From positions 620,001-684,000 of the forward strand of contig NZ_LMAH01000003.1 of NCBI RefSeq assembly GCF_001507335.1: a stretch of DNA of 64,000 bases, given 5' to 3'. The stretch is from Chryseobacterium sp. JAH (GTDB taxonomy: Bacteria > Bacteroidota > Bacteroidia > Flavobacteriales > Weeksellaceae). The position numbers were made by a program, and so were the translations under genes. Below, piece after piece: positions 44,947 through 54,235 of this stretch (positions within the stretch are counted from its first letter, which is position 1; every line of letters starts with the position of its first letter). The notes beneath the pieces were generated by a model. The model was given only the letters and a program-made list of their open reading frames with translations. It was not told the origin of the DNA and searched no databases.

Positions 44947-47163
44947 CTATTGTCCCGGTTGCATCACGCCGCCAGTTTCTTCTTTTTTGCTGTTTAGAAT
45001 ATTCGGATCTTCTTTAGCCAATTTATTCTTTGTCGGAATCTTATAGTTCACAGACAAACCAAAATTTCTGCTGTCATACTTTGTTCTGATAAAAAGACTT
45101 TCTCCTCCTGTAGGATTATTGGTTCTTATTTGCATCACCTGACCGTTCAGAATATCATTTCCAAAAATAGAAACTGTTAAACGGTTGTCCATAAACTTCT
45201 TAGTTAAAGTAATATCTACGGAATTATTGAAAGGCTTTTCTGCTGTGAAGTAAAAATATCCTGCTCTCGGCGTTAGATAACTGTAGTTTGCCGTTAGCTT
45301 AATATCTTTTGGAAGAAGAATCTGGGTCATTAAATTAAAAATCCAGAAACCATTGTTCTTTAAATTATCAATATCATGCTTCTGATAACCTGCGTACAAA
45401 TACATGAAATTAATTTTATCAGGATTAAAATCAAACTTCATAATCTCGCTCAAAGGTTTTGTGAAGATCATAAACGGAATGGGAAGTCCCACATTGAAAT
45501 TGTGAATTTTCATGTTTGAAATATTCACCTGTTCATTAAAAATATTTTTACCGTCTCTTCTGATAATCTGCGCAACCTGATTCTTCGCGTTACTTACGCT
45601 GTAACCGATAAATGCATAATCAAAAGCCGAAATTTTCACCTCATAGTTATCAAAAATTGTCGGTTGCAGAAACGGATTTCCTGTTACCTGAGTATTCGGT
45701 CCCTGAAAAGTACTGTTGTTCGGGTTTAATGCAGAAATACTTGGAAGGTTAATCTTTTTATTATAATTAAGCAATGCGTGTACCTGATTCATCACATTAT
45801 ACTGCACACTTGCATTCGGGAAAAGTTTAAATTTATTAAAAGGAATTAAATCTGTTTGTACAAGTTTATCATCCTTATCCATTAATCTGGTAACTCCCGA
45901 AATATCATAATTTTCAGCTCTTACCCCCGCAATGAAATCAAACTTTTTCAGTTTTGCCTGAAATTCTAAATATGTTGAAGCTGTTTGTCTTTGATATTCT
46001 AAATTAGTTAAACCTTTGCTTTCTGTATCGAAATTTTGTTTTTCATACAAGCCTCCGAAGCTCACTTTTCCTTCATCAAGTATTTTCAGAGGTTGAGAAT
46101 AATCTACTTTAAAATTGGCAATTCTCATATCTGAACTGTTTTGTAATATATTTCCATCAGAAAAGAGCGGGACTATTTCTATTGGATCTAAGTAAGTTAC
46201 ATCACGATAAATATTGTCCTGACCAAATTTGCTATCAGATTTTGTATATCCAAACTGAAAATCAAGCTTTTTAAGCTTGTCATCAAAGCGTACCTGATAA
46301 GTTGCTACGGCTTCCTGTCTCAAATTATTGGTATTAGCAGCATCGAAAGCTCCAAAATCTGCTTCCCTAAATAATTTTGTATCTTTATAAGGAAGAATTG
46401 CGTTTCCGTCACTTAAAGTATAATTGTCATTCTTATTATGATAAATATCGTAGTTCAAAAGCAATCGATCTTCACCCAAATCAAAAGTCATTCCTGCTTT
46501 CGCAAAATATCCTCTTCCCACTCTGTCGGTATTGCTGAGCATCAGATTATCCTGATTGGTATTCAGCATACTTTCGCGATAGTTTTGTCCTACGCTTAGT
46601 TGCCATCCAAACAGTTTATTTCTTGCATTTAGGTTCAAAGAGTTGCTTGTTCTGCTTCTCAGTTTATCTTCATTAGAAAAATTATAGTTACCGGAATAGG
46701 TTGCTGTAAGATATTTATTCGCATTTTTATTCGTTATAATATTCATAATAGCACCCCCTGAAGTTGCCGGAAATTCCGCACCGGGTTGAGTGATTACTTC
46801 AATTCTTTCGACAGAATTGGCGGGCATCCCTTCAAGAAAAGAATTTAATTCGTTGCTCGAAATATTAAGAGGTCTTCCGTTTAAATATACATCAAGAACC
46901 TTACCCTGATACATCATCCCTGCAATATCTGTGGACACTAGACCCGGAAGTTTTTTAATTCCTTCCAAAACGTTACCGTTGTTGAGGTGTGATTGCTCAG
47001 AAAAATCAAAAATCGTACGGTCGGCTTTCTGTTCGATCGCTTTTTTAGTTTTAGTGATAACAACGCCTTCGATCTCCTTTTCTTTGGTTTTGGTATCTTT
47101 TGTCTCCTGTGCAAAACCTAAAACTGAACCTAAAACCGAGAGAGTAAATAAAATTTTCTTCAT
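44947..47163 (-). CDS. TonB-dependent outer-membrane receptor (OMP_b-brl_3 type)
   Basis: The 738-residue outer-membrane protein has a signal peptide (ending FA-Q near residue 19), then a plug domain (about 40-175; VLDVYLNGRPLNISSNEL, QPGAEFPATSGGAIMNIIT) and a 22-strand barrel of the OMP_b-brl_3 type (about 180-720). It lacks the usual N-terminal carboxypeptidase-like domain. Such receptors import unknown substrates, or in some cases act in metal or siderophore uptake. No SusD partner, sigma factor or metal gene is adjacent, so the substrate is not deducible. Confidence 0.88.
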   Translation of the reverse strand: MKKILFTLSVLGSVLGFAQETKDTKTKEKEIEGVVITKTKKAIEQKADRTIFDFSEQSHLNNGNVLEGIKKLPGLVSTDIAGMMYQGKVLDVYLNGRPLNISSNELNSFLEGMPANSVERIEVITQPGAEFPATSGGAIMNIITNKNANKYLTATYSGNYNFSNEDKLRSRTSNSLNLNARNKLFGWQLSVGQNYRESMLNTNQDNLMLSNTDRVGRGYFAKAGMTFDLGEDRLLLNYDIYHNKNDNYTLSDGNAILPYKDTKLFREADFGAFDAANTNNLRQEAVATYQVRFDDKLKKLDFQFGYTKSDSKFGQDNIYRDVTYLDPIEIVPLFSDGNILQNSSDMRIANFKVDYSQPLKILDEGKVSFGGLYEKQNFDTESKGLTNLEYQRQTASTYLEFQAKLKKFDFIAGVRAENYDISGVTRLMDKDDKLVQTDLIPFNKFKLFPNASVQYNVMNQVHALLNYNKKINLPSISALNPNNSTFQGPNTQVTGNPFLQPTIFDNYEVKISAFDYAFIGYSVSNAKNQVAQIIRRDGKNIFNEQVNISNMKIHNFNVGLPIPFMIFTKPLSEIMKFDFNPDKINFMYLYAGYQKHDIDNLKNNGFWIFNLMTQILLPKDIKLTANYSYLTPRAGYFYFTAEKPFNNSVDITLTKKFMDNRLTVSIFGNDILNGQVMQIRTNNPTGGESLFIRTKYDSRNFGLSVNYKIPTKNKLAKEDPNILNSKKEETGGVMQPGQ

Positions 47164-47300
47164 AATGTGAGTAAATCTATTAGGTTAGACGCTGAAAAAT
47201 TTGATTTGTTACAATTATTCAAAATGATTTACCCATATTTTGATGAGTTATTTTTAATATTCAAATGTGTTTACAAATTTATATTTCGGACTTCTTTTAA
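47164..47300. other. Upstream region of the TonB receptor
   Basis: This is the first part of the 324-base gap between the receptor and the aconitase. It is AT-rich. No canonical promoter pair, Fur-like box or riboswitch was seen. Confidence 0.3.
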
Positions 47301-47438
47301 AAAAATGATCAAAGAATCCGGTGTTTGATCCTGCCGGTAGATAAGTTGGTTTTAGAAGCCTTCAATTTTCTGGATATCTGGGAGGGAGTTCTCATTGGAT
47401 ATATGTACAAACTCAATCTTTTAGATGAGTTAAAATAA
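47301..47438 (+). pseudogene. Possible gene remnant without a start codon
   Basis: A stop-to-stop plus-strand frame of 45 codons ends in TAA at 47438. The last half reads like a real protein (segments VLEAFNFLDIWEGVLIGY and YKLNLLDELK), but no ATG or other good start is in frame near its beginning. It may be the 3' end of a lost gene. No family was recognised. Confidence 0.25.
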
Positions 47439-47439
47439 A

Positions 47440-47469
47440 AAAAGCAACTCCAATTTTGAAGTTGCTTTT
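47440..47469 (-). terminator. Terminator of the acnA-type aconitase
   Basis: A ten-base stem (47440-47449 with 47460-47469) with a ten-base loop lies 18 bases beyond the aconitase stop codon, with a T run on the minus strand. Confidence 0.75.
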
Positions 47470-47487
47470 GATTATATTAAATAAATG

Positions 47488-49755
47488 TTAGTTCTCCTGT
47501 TGCTTAATCAAATTCAAAGCAGAACCCGCCTTAAACCAATCAATCTGCTGATCATTATAAGTATGGTTTGCCAAAACAATGTCTTTCGTTGAATCTGTAT
47601 GAATGAATTCCAAAGTTAATTGTTTTCCCGGAGCAAACTGATCCAAGTCTAAGAAGTTAACCACGTCATCTTCCTGAATTTTATCGTAATCTGTTTCATC
47701 AGCAAATGTCAGTCCTAACATTCCCTGTTTTTTCAGGTTGGTTTCATGGATTCTTGCAAATGATTTAACCAGAACAGCTTTTACACCAAGATGTCTCGGC
47801 TCCATCGCTGCATGCTCTCTTGAAGAACCTTCACCGTAATTCTGATCTCCCACAACAATAGAAGGAATTCCTGCAGCTTTATAAGCTCTCTGTACAGTAG
47901 GAACTTCGCCGTAAGCACCATCCAGCTGGTTTTTTACTTTGTTGGTTTCCATGTTGTAAGCGTTTACAGCACCGATTAACATGTTGTTTGAGATATTATC
48001 TAAATGCCCTCTGTATTTCAACCAAGGTCCGGCCATAGAAATGTGATCCGTCGTACATTTTCCGAAAGCTTTAATTAAAACTCTCGCTCCGGTAATGTTT
48101 TTACCATCCCACGCGGGGAATTCCTCAAGTAACTGAAGTCTGTCTGAAGTCGGGCTAACCTTTACTTCAACAGCCGAACCATCTTCTGAAGGCGCCTGGT
48201 AACCATTGTCATCAACTGCAAATCCTTTTGACGGTAATTCAGAACCGCTTGGCTCATTTAATTTTATTTGTTCTCCGTTTTCAGCGGTTAATGTATCTGT
48301 GATTGGATTAAAATCTAATCTTCCCGAAATTGCAATCGCAGCCACCATTTCCGGTGACGCTACAAATGCGTGAGTATTGGGGTTGCCGTCTGCTCTTTTG
48401 GCAAAGTTTCTGTTAAAAGAGTGAATGATGGAGTTTTTCTCGCCTTTATCAGCACCTTCTCTGTCCCACTGTCCGATACAAGGTCCGCAGGCATTGGTAA
48501 AGATTCTTGCATTTTCAAATTTTCTGAAAGAATCTAAAAATCCATCTCTTTCTGCGGTAAATTTCACCTGCTCAGAACCTGGGTTGATTCCTAAAATAGC
48601 TTTAGGTTTTACTCCTTTTGCCACTGCATCTTCCACGATGGAAGCGGCTCTTGATAGGTCTTCATAAGATGAGTTGGTACAAGATCCAATTAATGCCCAT
48701 TCTACTTCAATAGGCCAACCGTTCGCTTCTGCTTTTGCTTTAAATTCAGAAACCGGAGTTGCCAAATCTGGTGTAAACGGACCGTTCAAGTGAGGAGCGA
48801 GTTCTGAAAGATTAATTTCAATCACCTGATCAAAATATTGTTCTGGATTTGCATACACTTCTGCATCACCCGTTAAATGTTCTGCTACTTTATCTGCAGC
48901 ATCTACAACATCCTGTCTTCCTGTAGAAGCGAGATATCTTCTCATGGAATCATCATATCCGAAAGTAGAAGTCGTTGCGCCGATTTCAGCACCCATGTTA
49001 CAGATTGTTCCTTTTCCTGTTGCGGATAAAGAGATTGCACCATCACCGAAATATTCTACGATACATCCGGTTCCTCCTTTCACTGTAAGAATTCCGGCAA
49101 CTTTTAGGATAACGTCTTTTGCTGAGGTCCAGCCAGACATTTTACCGGTTAATTTTACACCAATTAATTTTGGCATTTTCAATTCCCAAGCCATTCCAGC
49201 CATTACGTCTACGGCATCTGCACCACCAACACCGATGGCCACCATTCCTAAACCTCCTGCGTTTACTGTATGAGAGTCGGTTCCGATCATCATTCCTCCC
49301 GGGAATGCGTAGTTTTCTAAAACAACCTGATGGATAATTCCTGCTCCCGGTTTCCAGAAACCGATTCCGTATTTATCACACACAGAACCTAAGAAGTTGA
49401 AAACCTCAGAGTTTTTATTAATTCCTTCCTGTAAATCTGATTCAGCACCCACTCTGGCCTGAATAAGGTGATCAGCATGGGCAGTGGACGGAACAGCGAC
49501 TTTGGCTTTTCCTGCCTGCATAAACTGTAAAAGAGCCATCTGAGCCGTTGCATCCTGCATGGCCACTCTGTCGGGAGCGAAATCCACGTAAGAATTTCCT
49601 CTTTCATGTTCTTTTGTTGCGTTTCCTTCCCACAAGTGGGTGTAAAGAATTTTTTCTGAAAGTGTTAACGGTTTTCCTGTGATCTGTCTTGCTGCTGCAA
49701 TACGTTCAGGATAGCGTTCGTACACTTTTTTGATCATGTCAATGTCGAAAGTCAT
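47488..49755 (-). CDS. Aconitate hydratase, mitochondrial type
   Basis: The 755-residue enzyme isomerises citrate to isocitrate in the TCA cycle, using a [4Fe-4S] cluster. Cluster cysteines are visible in [14 protein letters not shown] near residue 358 and [10 protein letters not shown] near 421. The N-terminal block [20 protein letters not shown] is highly conserved. The swivel domain [17 protein letters not shown] is near 646. The sequence is closer to eukaryotic mitochondrial aconitases than to E. coli AcnA, as is common in Bacteroidetes. It lies downstream of acnB in the same direction, separated by a terminator. Confidence 0.95.
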   Translation of the reverse strand: MTFDIDMIKKVYERYPERIAAARQITGKPLTLSEKILYTHLWEGNATKEHERGNSYVDFAPDRVAMQDATAQMALLQFMQAGKAKVAVPSTAHADHLIQARVGAESDLQEGINKNSEVFNFLGSVCDKYGIGFWKPGAGIIHQVVLENYAFPGGMMIGTDSHTVNAGGLGMVAIGVGGADAVDVMAGMAWELKMPKLIGVKLTGKMSGWTSAKDVILKVAGILTVKGGTGCIVEYFGDGAISLSATGKGTICNMGAEIGATTSTFGYDDSMRRYLASTGRQDVVDAADKVAEHLTGDAEVYANPEQYFDQVIEINLSELAPHLNGPFTPDLATPVSEFKAKAEANGWPIEVEWALIGSCTNSSYEDLSRAASIVEDAVAKGVKPKAILGINPGSEQVKFTAERDGFLDSFRKFENARIFTNACGPCIGQWDREGADKGEKNSIIHSFNRNFAKRADGNPNTHAFVASPEMVAAIAISGRLDFNPITDTLTAENGEQIKLNEPSGSELPSKGFAVDDNGYQAPSEDGSAVEVKVSPTSDRLQLLEEFPAWDGKNITGARVLIKAFGKCTTDHISMAGPWLKYRGHLDNISNNMLIGAVNAYNMETNKVKNQLDGAYGEVPTVQRAYKAAGIPSIVVGDQNYGEGSSREHAAMEPRHLGVKAVLVKSFARIHETNLKKQGMLGLTFADETDYDKIQEDDVVNFLDLDQFAPGKQLTLEFIHTDSTKDIVLANHTYNDQQIDWFKAGSALNLIKQQEN

Positions 49756-49983
49756 ATCTTAATTTATTTTTTCTATTTAAAGCAAACTTCCGTTCTAAAT
49801 TTAATTGAAAACGGATGATACTCTGTCCATCAAATTCTGTTCCTTCAATCATTTTAAAGGATAATACTAATGAATAACGAGCATGTTTTATTTCTATCAA
49901 GTTAAGAAAAAATAGAAATTCTGTAATTGATTTAAGTCAAAATAAATCAAATACAGCTTAATTGGAAACGTTCTAAACAAAAA
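49756..49983. other. Intergenic gap upstream of the aconitase
   Basis: This is about 230 AT-rich bases between the aconitase start and the acnB terminator. No small gene, RNA or clear promoter pair was recognised. The aconitase promoter must lie here if it has its own. Confidence 0.3.
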
Positions 49984-50026
49984 AAATGAAAGATTTTAAA
50001 TCCCTAAGGATCAAAATCTTTCATTT
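49984..50026 (-). terminator. Terminator of acnB
   Basis: A 14-base stem (49984-49997 with 50013-50026) with a 15-base loop is followed on the minus strand by a T run (49981-49986). It separates acnB from the downstream aconitase, so the two are probably transcribed separately. Confidence 0.75.
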
Positions 50027-50067
50027 ATATAAATTTAAAATAGTCTTATGATAGACTTTCGTTTGGC

Positions 50068-52851
50068 TTAATTGTGGCCAACGGTAACCAATTCTTTGAT
50101 AGACGGTACAAAAGTAGTCAAGTCAATACCTTCTACTGCTGCTTTGTATTCTTCAATGCTTGGAATTCTTCCGATGATCGCAGATAATACAACAACCGGA
50201 GTAGAGGCCAATAAAGATTCCCCTTTTTTACGCTCAGAATCTTCAACCACTCTTCCCTGAAAAAGTCTGGTGGACGTTGCCAAAACAGTATCTCCTTTTT
50301 CCGCTTTTTCCTGGTTACCCATACAAAGGTTACATCCCGGACGCTCAAGATACATCATATTTTTGTACTCAACACGTGCTGCACCTTTTGGAGCATTATC
50401 ATCAAATTCAAAACCTGAATATTTCTCCAACAATTCCCAATCACCTTCAGCTTTTAATTCATCGATGATGTTGTACGTTGGAGCAGCAACTACAAGAGGA
50501 GCTAAGAATTCAACTTTACCGTCTCTTCTTTCGATGTTTCTTAGCATCTGAGAAACAATTTTCAAGTCACCTTTGTGAACCATACAAGATCCTACGAAAC
50601 CTAAATCTACTTTCTTGTCACCTCCATAATAGGTAAGGTCTCTGATGGTGTCGTGTGTATATCTTTTAGAAACATCTTCGTTGTTTACGTCTGGGTCAGC
50701 AATCATTGGCTCAACAATCATGTCAAGATCTACCACCACTTCTGCATAATAACTTGCATTTGAATCAGGAGTCAACGCTGGTTTTTCACCAGATTTAATT
50801 TCTGTAATTCTCTTGTTCGCTTTGTTGATTAATCCCTGAAGAACCTGATTATGGTTATCCATCCCTTTGTCGATCATAATCTGGATTCTGCCTTTCGCAA
50901 TTTCCAATGATTCTATCAAAGTATCGTCTTCAGAAATACAGATGGAAGCTTTTGCTTTCATTTCTGCAGTCCAGTCTGTGAATGTAAATGCCTGATCAGC
51001 AGGAAGTGTTCCGATGTGAACCTCAATAATTCTACCCTGGAATACATTTTCTCCTCCAAACTGCTGTAGCATCTGTAACTGAGTCGCATGAACAACATCA
51101 CGGAAATCCATATGATGTTTCATATCCCCTTTGAAAGTTACTTTTACAGATTCCGGGATTGGCATAGATGCTTCTCCAGTCGCTAAAGCCAAAGCCACAG
51201 TTCCTGAGTCAGCTCCGAATGCTACACCTTTCGACATTCTTGTGTGTGAGTCACCACCAATGATGATTGCCCACTCGTCAATCGTAATATCATTCAAAAC
51301 TTTATGAATAACGTCTGTCATCGCATGATATTCGCCTTTCGGGTCACGAGCGGTAATCAAACCGAAATCATTCATAAATTTCATCAATCTCGGAATGTTT
51401 GCCTGAGCTTTTTTATCCCAAACCGAAGCAGTGTGACATCCTGATTGGTAAGCACCGTCAACAATCGGAGAAATTACTGTCGCAGCCATTGATTCCAATT
51501 CCTGTGCAGTCATCAAACCGGTTGTATCCTGCGATCCAACGATATTTACTTCTACTCTTACGTCTGAACCAGCGTGTAAAACTTTTCCTGGCGCTAAACC
51601 AACAGCGTTTTTGTTAAATATTTTTTCTACAGCAGAAAGACCTACACCTTCTTTTGTAATTTCTTTTGATGGAGCATAAACGGTAGGGGTTTCAATTCCT
51701 AAAATTCCCGAAGCCCAAGTTTGCAATTTTTTACCAAAAACAATTGCATAAGAACCACCAGCTTTGATGAATTCCATCTTTTGTGGTGTGAAAGACTTAG
51801 AAATATCTTTCAATTCCTGGTCGCCGTTGTATAATTTTTTAGTCTTAGTATTAATAGTAAGAACGGTTCCCGTTGCTACAGAATAAACTTCTTCAAGGAT
51901 AGGTTCGTTGTTTTCGTTACGGATAACATTTCCTTCTGCATCTAGTTTTTTAACCCAGTTCTGAAGGTCGATACCAATTCCACCAGTTACGTCAACAGTA
52001 GTCAGGAAAATAGGAGAAATCCCGTTTGTTCCACCAACAATTGGCGCGAAATTCACAAATGGAATATAAGGACTCGCTTGTTTACCAGTCCAAAGTGCCA
52101 CGTTGTTTACACCAGACATTCTTGATGAACCAACTCCCATTGTTCCTTTTTCAGCGATCAACATCACGCTTTTGTCAGGATGTTGTGCCTGCAAAGCTTT
52201 AATTTCCTCTTGAGCTTCCGGAGTCATCATGCACTTTCCGTGAAGTTCACGGTCTGATCTTGAGTGTGCCTGATTTCCAGGAGACAATAAATCTGTAGAA
52301 ATATCACCTTCACCAGCAATATATGTTACTACTTTGATTTCTTCAGGAGCTTCAGGAAGTTTTGTGAAGAATTCAGCCTGTGCATAGCTTTCAATAAGTT
52401 CTTTTGCAACTTCGTTACCGTTATGGAATGCTTGTTTTAAACGATCTGTGTCAGCTTCGTAAAGGAAAACCTGAGTCTTCAGAACATTTGCAGCTTCCTT
52501 AGCAATACTAGCATCGTTGCCTAAAGCTAAATCCAACAATACTTTGATTGAAGGACCACCCTTCATATGAGATAATAACTCGAACGCAAAGGCTGGGGTT
52601 ATTTCTTCTAATACGGATTCACCTAAAATGATTTCTTTTAAAAACTGAGCTTTCACTACGGCAGCAGGTGTTGTACCCGGTAAACTGTTATAGATAAAGA
52701 ATTTCAGAGAATCTGCTCTGTATTCGTTTTGTGTATCTTTAATTTGTGCAATGATTGCGCTTAAAAGTTCGGCACCATCAATTGGTTTTGGGTGAAGACC
52801 CTGAGTTTTTCTTTCTTCAATCTCTTGGATGTAATCCTGATAAATATTCAT
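50068..52851 (-). CDS. acnB: Bifunctional aconitate hydratase 2 / 2-methylisocitrate dehydratase
   Basis: The 927-residue AcnB has the N-terminal HEAT-like domain (about 1-160), which is typical of AcnB and absent from AcnA. The swivel domain follows (GTMGVGSSRMSGVNNV near residue 240), then the catalytic domains. Cluster cysteines are in DLGFVGSCMVHKG and ERPGCNLCMGNQ near 840. It catalyses the citrate-isocitrate reaction and the 2-methylaconitate hydration of the methylcitrate cycle. The length is longer than in E. coli (865). It is a second, unrelated-subfamily aconitase beside the mitochondrial-type one, perhaps with different stress sensitivity. Confidence 0.96.
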   Translation of the reverse strand: MNIYQDYIQEIEERKTQGLHPKPIDGAELLSAIIAQIKDTQNEYRADSLKFFIYNSLPGTTPAAVVKAQFLKEIILGESVLEEITPAFAFELLSHMKGGPSIKVLLDLALGNDASIAKEAANVLKTQVFLYEADTDRLKQAFHNGNEVAKELIESYAQAEFFTKLPEAPEEIKVVTYIAGEGDISTDLLSPGNQAHSRSDRELHGKCMMTPEAQEEIKALQAQHPDKSVMLIAEKGTMGVGSSRMSGVNNVALWTGKQASPYIPFVNFAPIVGGTNGISPIFLTTVDVTGGIGIDLQNWVKKLDAEGNVIRNENNEPILEEVYSVATGTVLTINTKTKKLYNGDQELKDISKSFTPQKMEFIKAGGSYAIVFGKKLQTWASGILGIETPTVYAPSKEITKEGVGLSAVEKIFNKNAVGLAPGKVLHAGSDVRVEVNIVGSQDTTGLMTAQELESMAATVISPIVDGAYQSGCHTASVWDKKAQANIPRLMKFMNDFGLITARDPKGEYHAMTDVIHKVLNDITIDEWAIIIGGDSHTRMSKGVAFGADSGTVALALATGEASMPIPESVKVTFKGDMKHHMDFRDVVHATQLQMLQQFGGENVFQGRIIEVHIGTLPADQAFTFTDWTAEMKAKASICISEDDTLIESLEIAKGRIQIMIDKGMDNHNQVLQGLINKANKRITEIKSGEKPALTPDSNASYYAEVVVDLDMIVEPMIADPDVNNEDVSKRYTHDTIRDLTYYGGDKKVDLGFVGSCMVHKGDLKIVSQMLRNIERRDGKVEFLAPLVVAAPTYNIIDELKAEGDWELLEKYSGFEFDDNAPKGAARVEYKNMMYLERPGCNLCMGNQEKAEKGDTVLATSTRLFQGRVVEDSERKKGESLLASTPVVVLSAIIGRIPSIEEYKAAVEGIDLTTFVPSIKELVTVGHN

Positions 52852-52883
52852 AAATAGAAGTTCTTTTTAAAATTAAAGGTAGA

Positions 52884-53075
52884 TTATTGAATAGTCGTCG
52901 TCTGAAAGTACAGAAGCAGTCTGAAATCTACACCATTTCTAAAAATGTGAGATAATAATCTGTCCCAATGGGTAAATAGTAAAAGGACTTTCTCTGAAAA
53001 TATAAGTGGTTTACCTGCAATCTGTCTCGCCGCAAAAACTCTTTTCGGATAAAACGTTTGGTGGCTTTTGATGTG
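52884..53075 (-). pseudogene. Decayed fragment of a mitochondrial-type aconitase N-terminus
   Basis: Read on the minus strand, a stop-bounded frame of about 63 codons contains YPKRVFAARQIAGKPL followed by SEKVL. The intact aconitase at 49755 has [16 protein letters not shown] followed by SEKIL at residues 15-35. The DNA also aligns with the start of that gene (for example GAGACAGATTGCAGGTAAACC here and AAGACAGATCACAGGAAAACC there). Similarity starts at the second codon equivalent and fades after about 35 residues. No start codon survives, as TAA lies where the start should be. It is a relic of a duplicated or rearranged aconitase gene. Confidence 0.75.
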
Positions 53076-53210
53076 TTACAATCAAATGTTGTGGCTTAAA
53101 AACGTTTTAAAATTATCAAACATTTAAAAATGTTTCCAAAAATACGAATTTTAATTTTTCTTTGATAGTTATTTATTTAGATTGTGTATAAATATGTATT
53201 TTATATTTTC
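53076..53210. other. Upstream region of the WG-repeat gene
   Basis: AT-rich sequence between the aconitase relic and the promoter element of the next gene. No gene or structured RNA was seen. Confidence 0.3.
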
Positions 53211-53218
53211 TATTTTTG
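53211..53218 (+). promoter_or_regulatory. -7 promoter element of the WG-repeat gene
   Basis: TATTTTTG matches TAnnTTTG exactly, 25 bases before the ATG. No -33 TTTG is seen at 19-21 bases. Confidence 0.4.
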
Positions 53219-53243
53219 GAAGATATTTTGAACACAAAACGTT

Positions 53244-54005
53244 ATGAATAAAGTTTTAAGTGGTATTTTTATTGTATGGTCGGTTTTTCTGTTTTCTCAA
53301 TCTAAAGTTTTGAAAAGCAGTAAGTTGGTTGCGAAAAACAAATCATCTACACCGGTGACAAAAAAAGTGCCTGATCATAACTTGGTAATCCTTAATGAAA
53401 ACGTTCCGTTATTAATTCCAAAAAAAATAAATGGAAATTATGGATATGTTAATCAAAATGGGAAATTCGTCATTGCGCCTGAGTATCATATTGCGATGTT
53501 TTTTGCAGAAGATTGTAATCTCTTAAACTCCGCCAATCCGAAAGCTAAGAAATTTGGCACGGATGAATTTGCCACGGTTGACAAGAACAATATTTCCTAT
53601 AGAATCGATAAGACGGGTAAAAAAGTGTATCAATATAAATCTACCGATTTAGGAAGATGCCATACTCAATTTAGAAAACAATTATTCCATGCTTACATTA
53701 TGAATGGCTCTTATGGAATTATTGAAGATTCGAAGTTTAGCAATCCTTCAGACCGTTCACATTTTAAAATTTATCCTAAATACGACTATTTACATATTTT
53801 AGAAGGTGATGATCTGTCAAATCCCATGGTCGTAGTTTCTCATAAAAATAAATTTGGCATCATCGATGTTAATAACAATATTATTATTCCATTTGAATAT
53901 GCTGATATAAAACGAAACTACAGCTGGAAACTGGGGAAAATGTTTGAAGTCACAAAAGACGATGTCCACTATTATTACATCGATTCTAACAACAAAGCCT
54001 ATTAA
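53244..54005 (+). CDS. Exported WG-repeat protein
   Basis: The 253-residue protein has a signal peptide (to about residue 18, WSVFLFS-Q), a Lys/Ser-rich linker, and two to three WG-type beta repeats, seen as GNYGYVNQNGKFVIAPEYH near residue 65 and KFGIIDVNNNIIIPFEYAD near 208. WG repeats are short beta modules found in bacterial envelope proteins, probably for protein-protein contacts. It is a short member of the family. It stands alone upstream of the TPP riboswitch. Confidence 0.8.
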   Translation: MNKVLSGIFIVWSVFLFSQSKVLKSSKLVAKNKSSTPVTKKVPDHNLVILNENVPLLIPKKINGNYGYVNQNGKFVIAPEYHIAMFFAEDCNLLNSANPKAKKFGTDEFATVDKNNISYRIDKTGKKVYQYKSTDLGRCHTQFRKQLFHAYIMNGSYGIIEDSKFSNPSDRSHFKIYPKYDYLHILEGDDLSNPMVVVSHKNKFGIIDVNNNIIIPFEYADIKRNYSWKLGKMFEVTKDDVHYYYIDSNNKAY

Positions 54006-54006
54006 A

Positions 54007-54037
54007 TTTGGAAGATCAGTATTTTTTTGTAATTTCG
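54007..54037 (+). promoter_or_regulatory. Promoter of the TPP-riboswitch transcript
   Basis: TTTG (54007-54010) and TAATTTCG (54030-54037) are 19 bases apart. The first matches the -33 consensus exactly and the second differs from TAnnTTTG at one base. The expected transcript start, about six bases later, coincides with the start of the aptamer. The -33 element overlaps the stop region of the WG-repeat gene. Confidence 0.6.
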
Positions 54038-54042
54038 CGCTG

Positions 54043-54120
54043 TAATTAAAGGGGTGCTCCAACGGGGGCTGAGATTATACCCAATGAACCTAGAACAGAT
54101 AATGCTGTTTAGGGAAATTA
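54043..54120 (+). promoter_or_regulatory. TPP (thiamin pyrophosphate) riboswitch
   Basis: The thi-box aptamer is recognised from GGGGTGCTCC, then GGGGGCTGAGATTATACCC, then GAACCTAGAACAGATAATG, then CTGTTTAGGGAAATTA. The invariant CUGAGA and the pyrophosphate-side ACCUg/gAUAAUGC elements are present. P1 is formed by TAATT (54043-54047) and AATTA (54116-54120). It lies about 115 bases upstream of a TonB receptor gene and should lower that gene's expression when TPP is plentiful. Confidence 0.95.
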
Positions 54121-54123
54121 AAA

Positions 54124-54195
54124 ATGAACAATGAGTATTTAGCAATAAATAATTCTCGAATTATTAAATTACCAATTATTCATTATTTATTGTAA
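54124..54195 (+). other. Short upstream ORF in the riboswitch leader
   Basis: An ATG directly after the aptamer opens a 23-codon frame rich in Asn, Ile and Leu, ending in TAA 40 bases before the receptor gene. It overlaps an 11-base inverted repeat (54143-54153 with 54182-54192). Whether it is translated is unknown, as such frames occur by chance in AT-rich DNA. Confidence 0.3.
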
Positions 54196-54235
54196 TCGCC
54201 CCTTTTATTCCATTAAATTTTAAAAATTTATAAGA

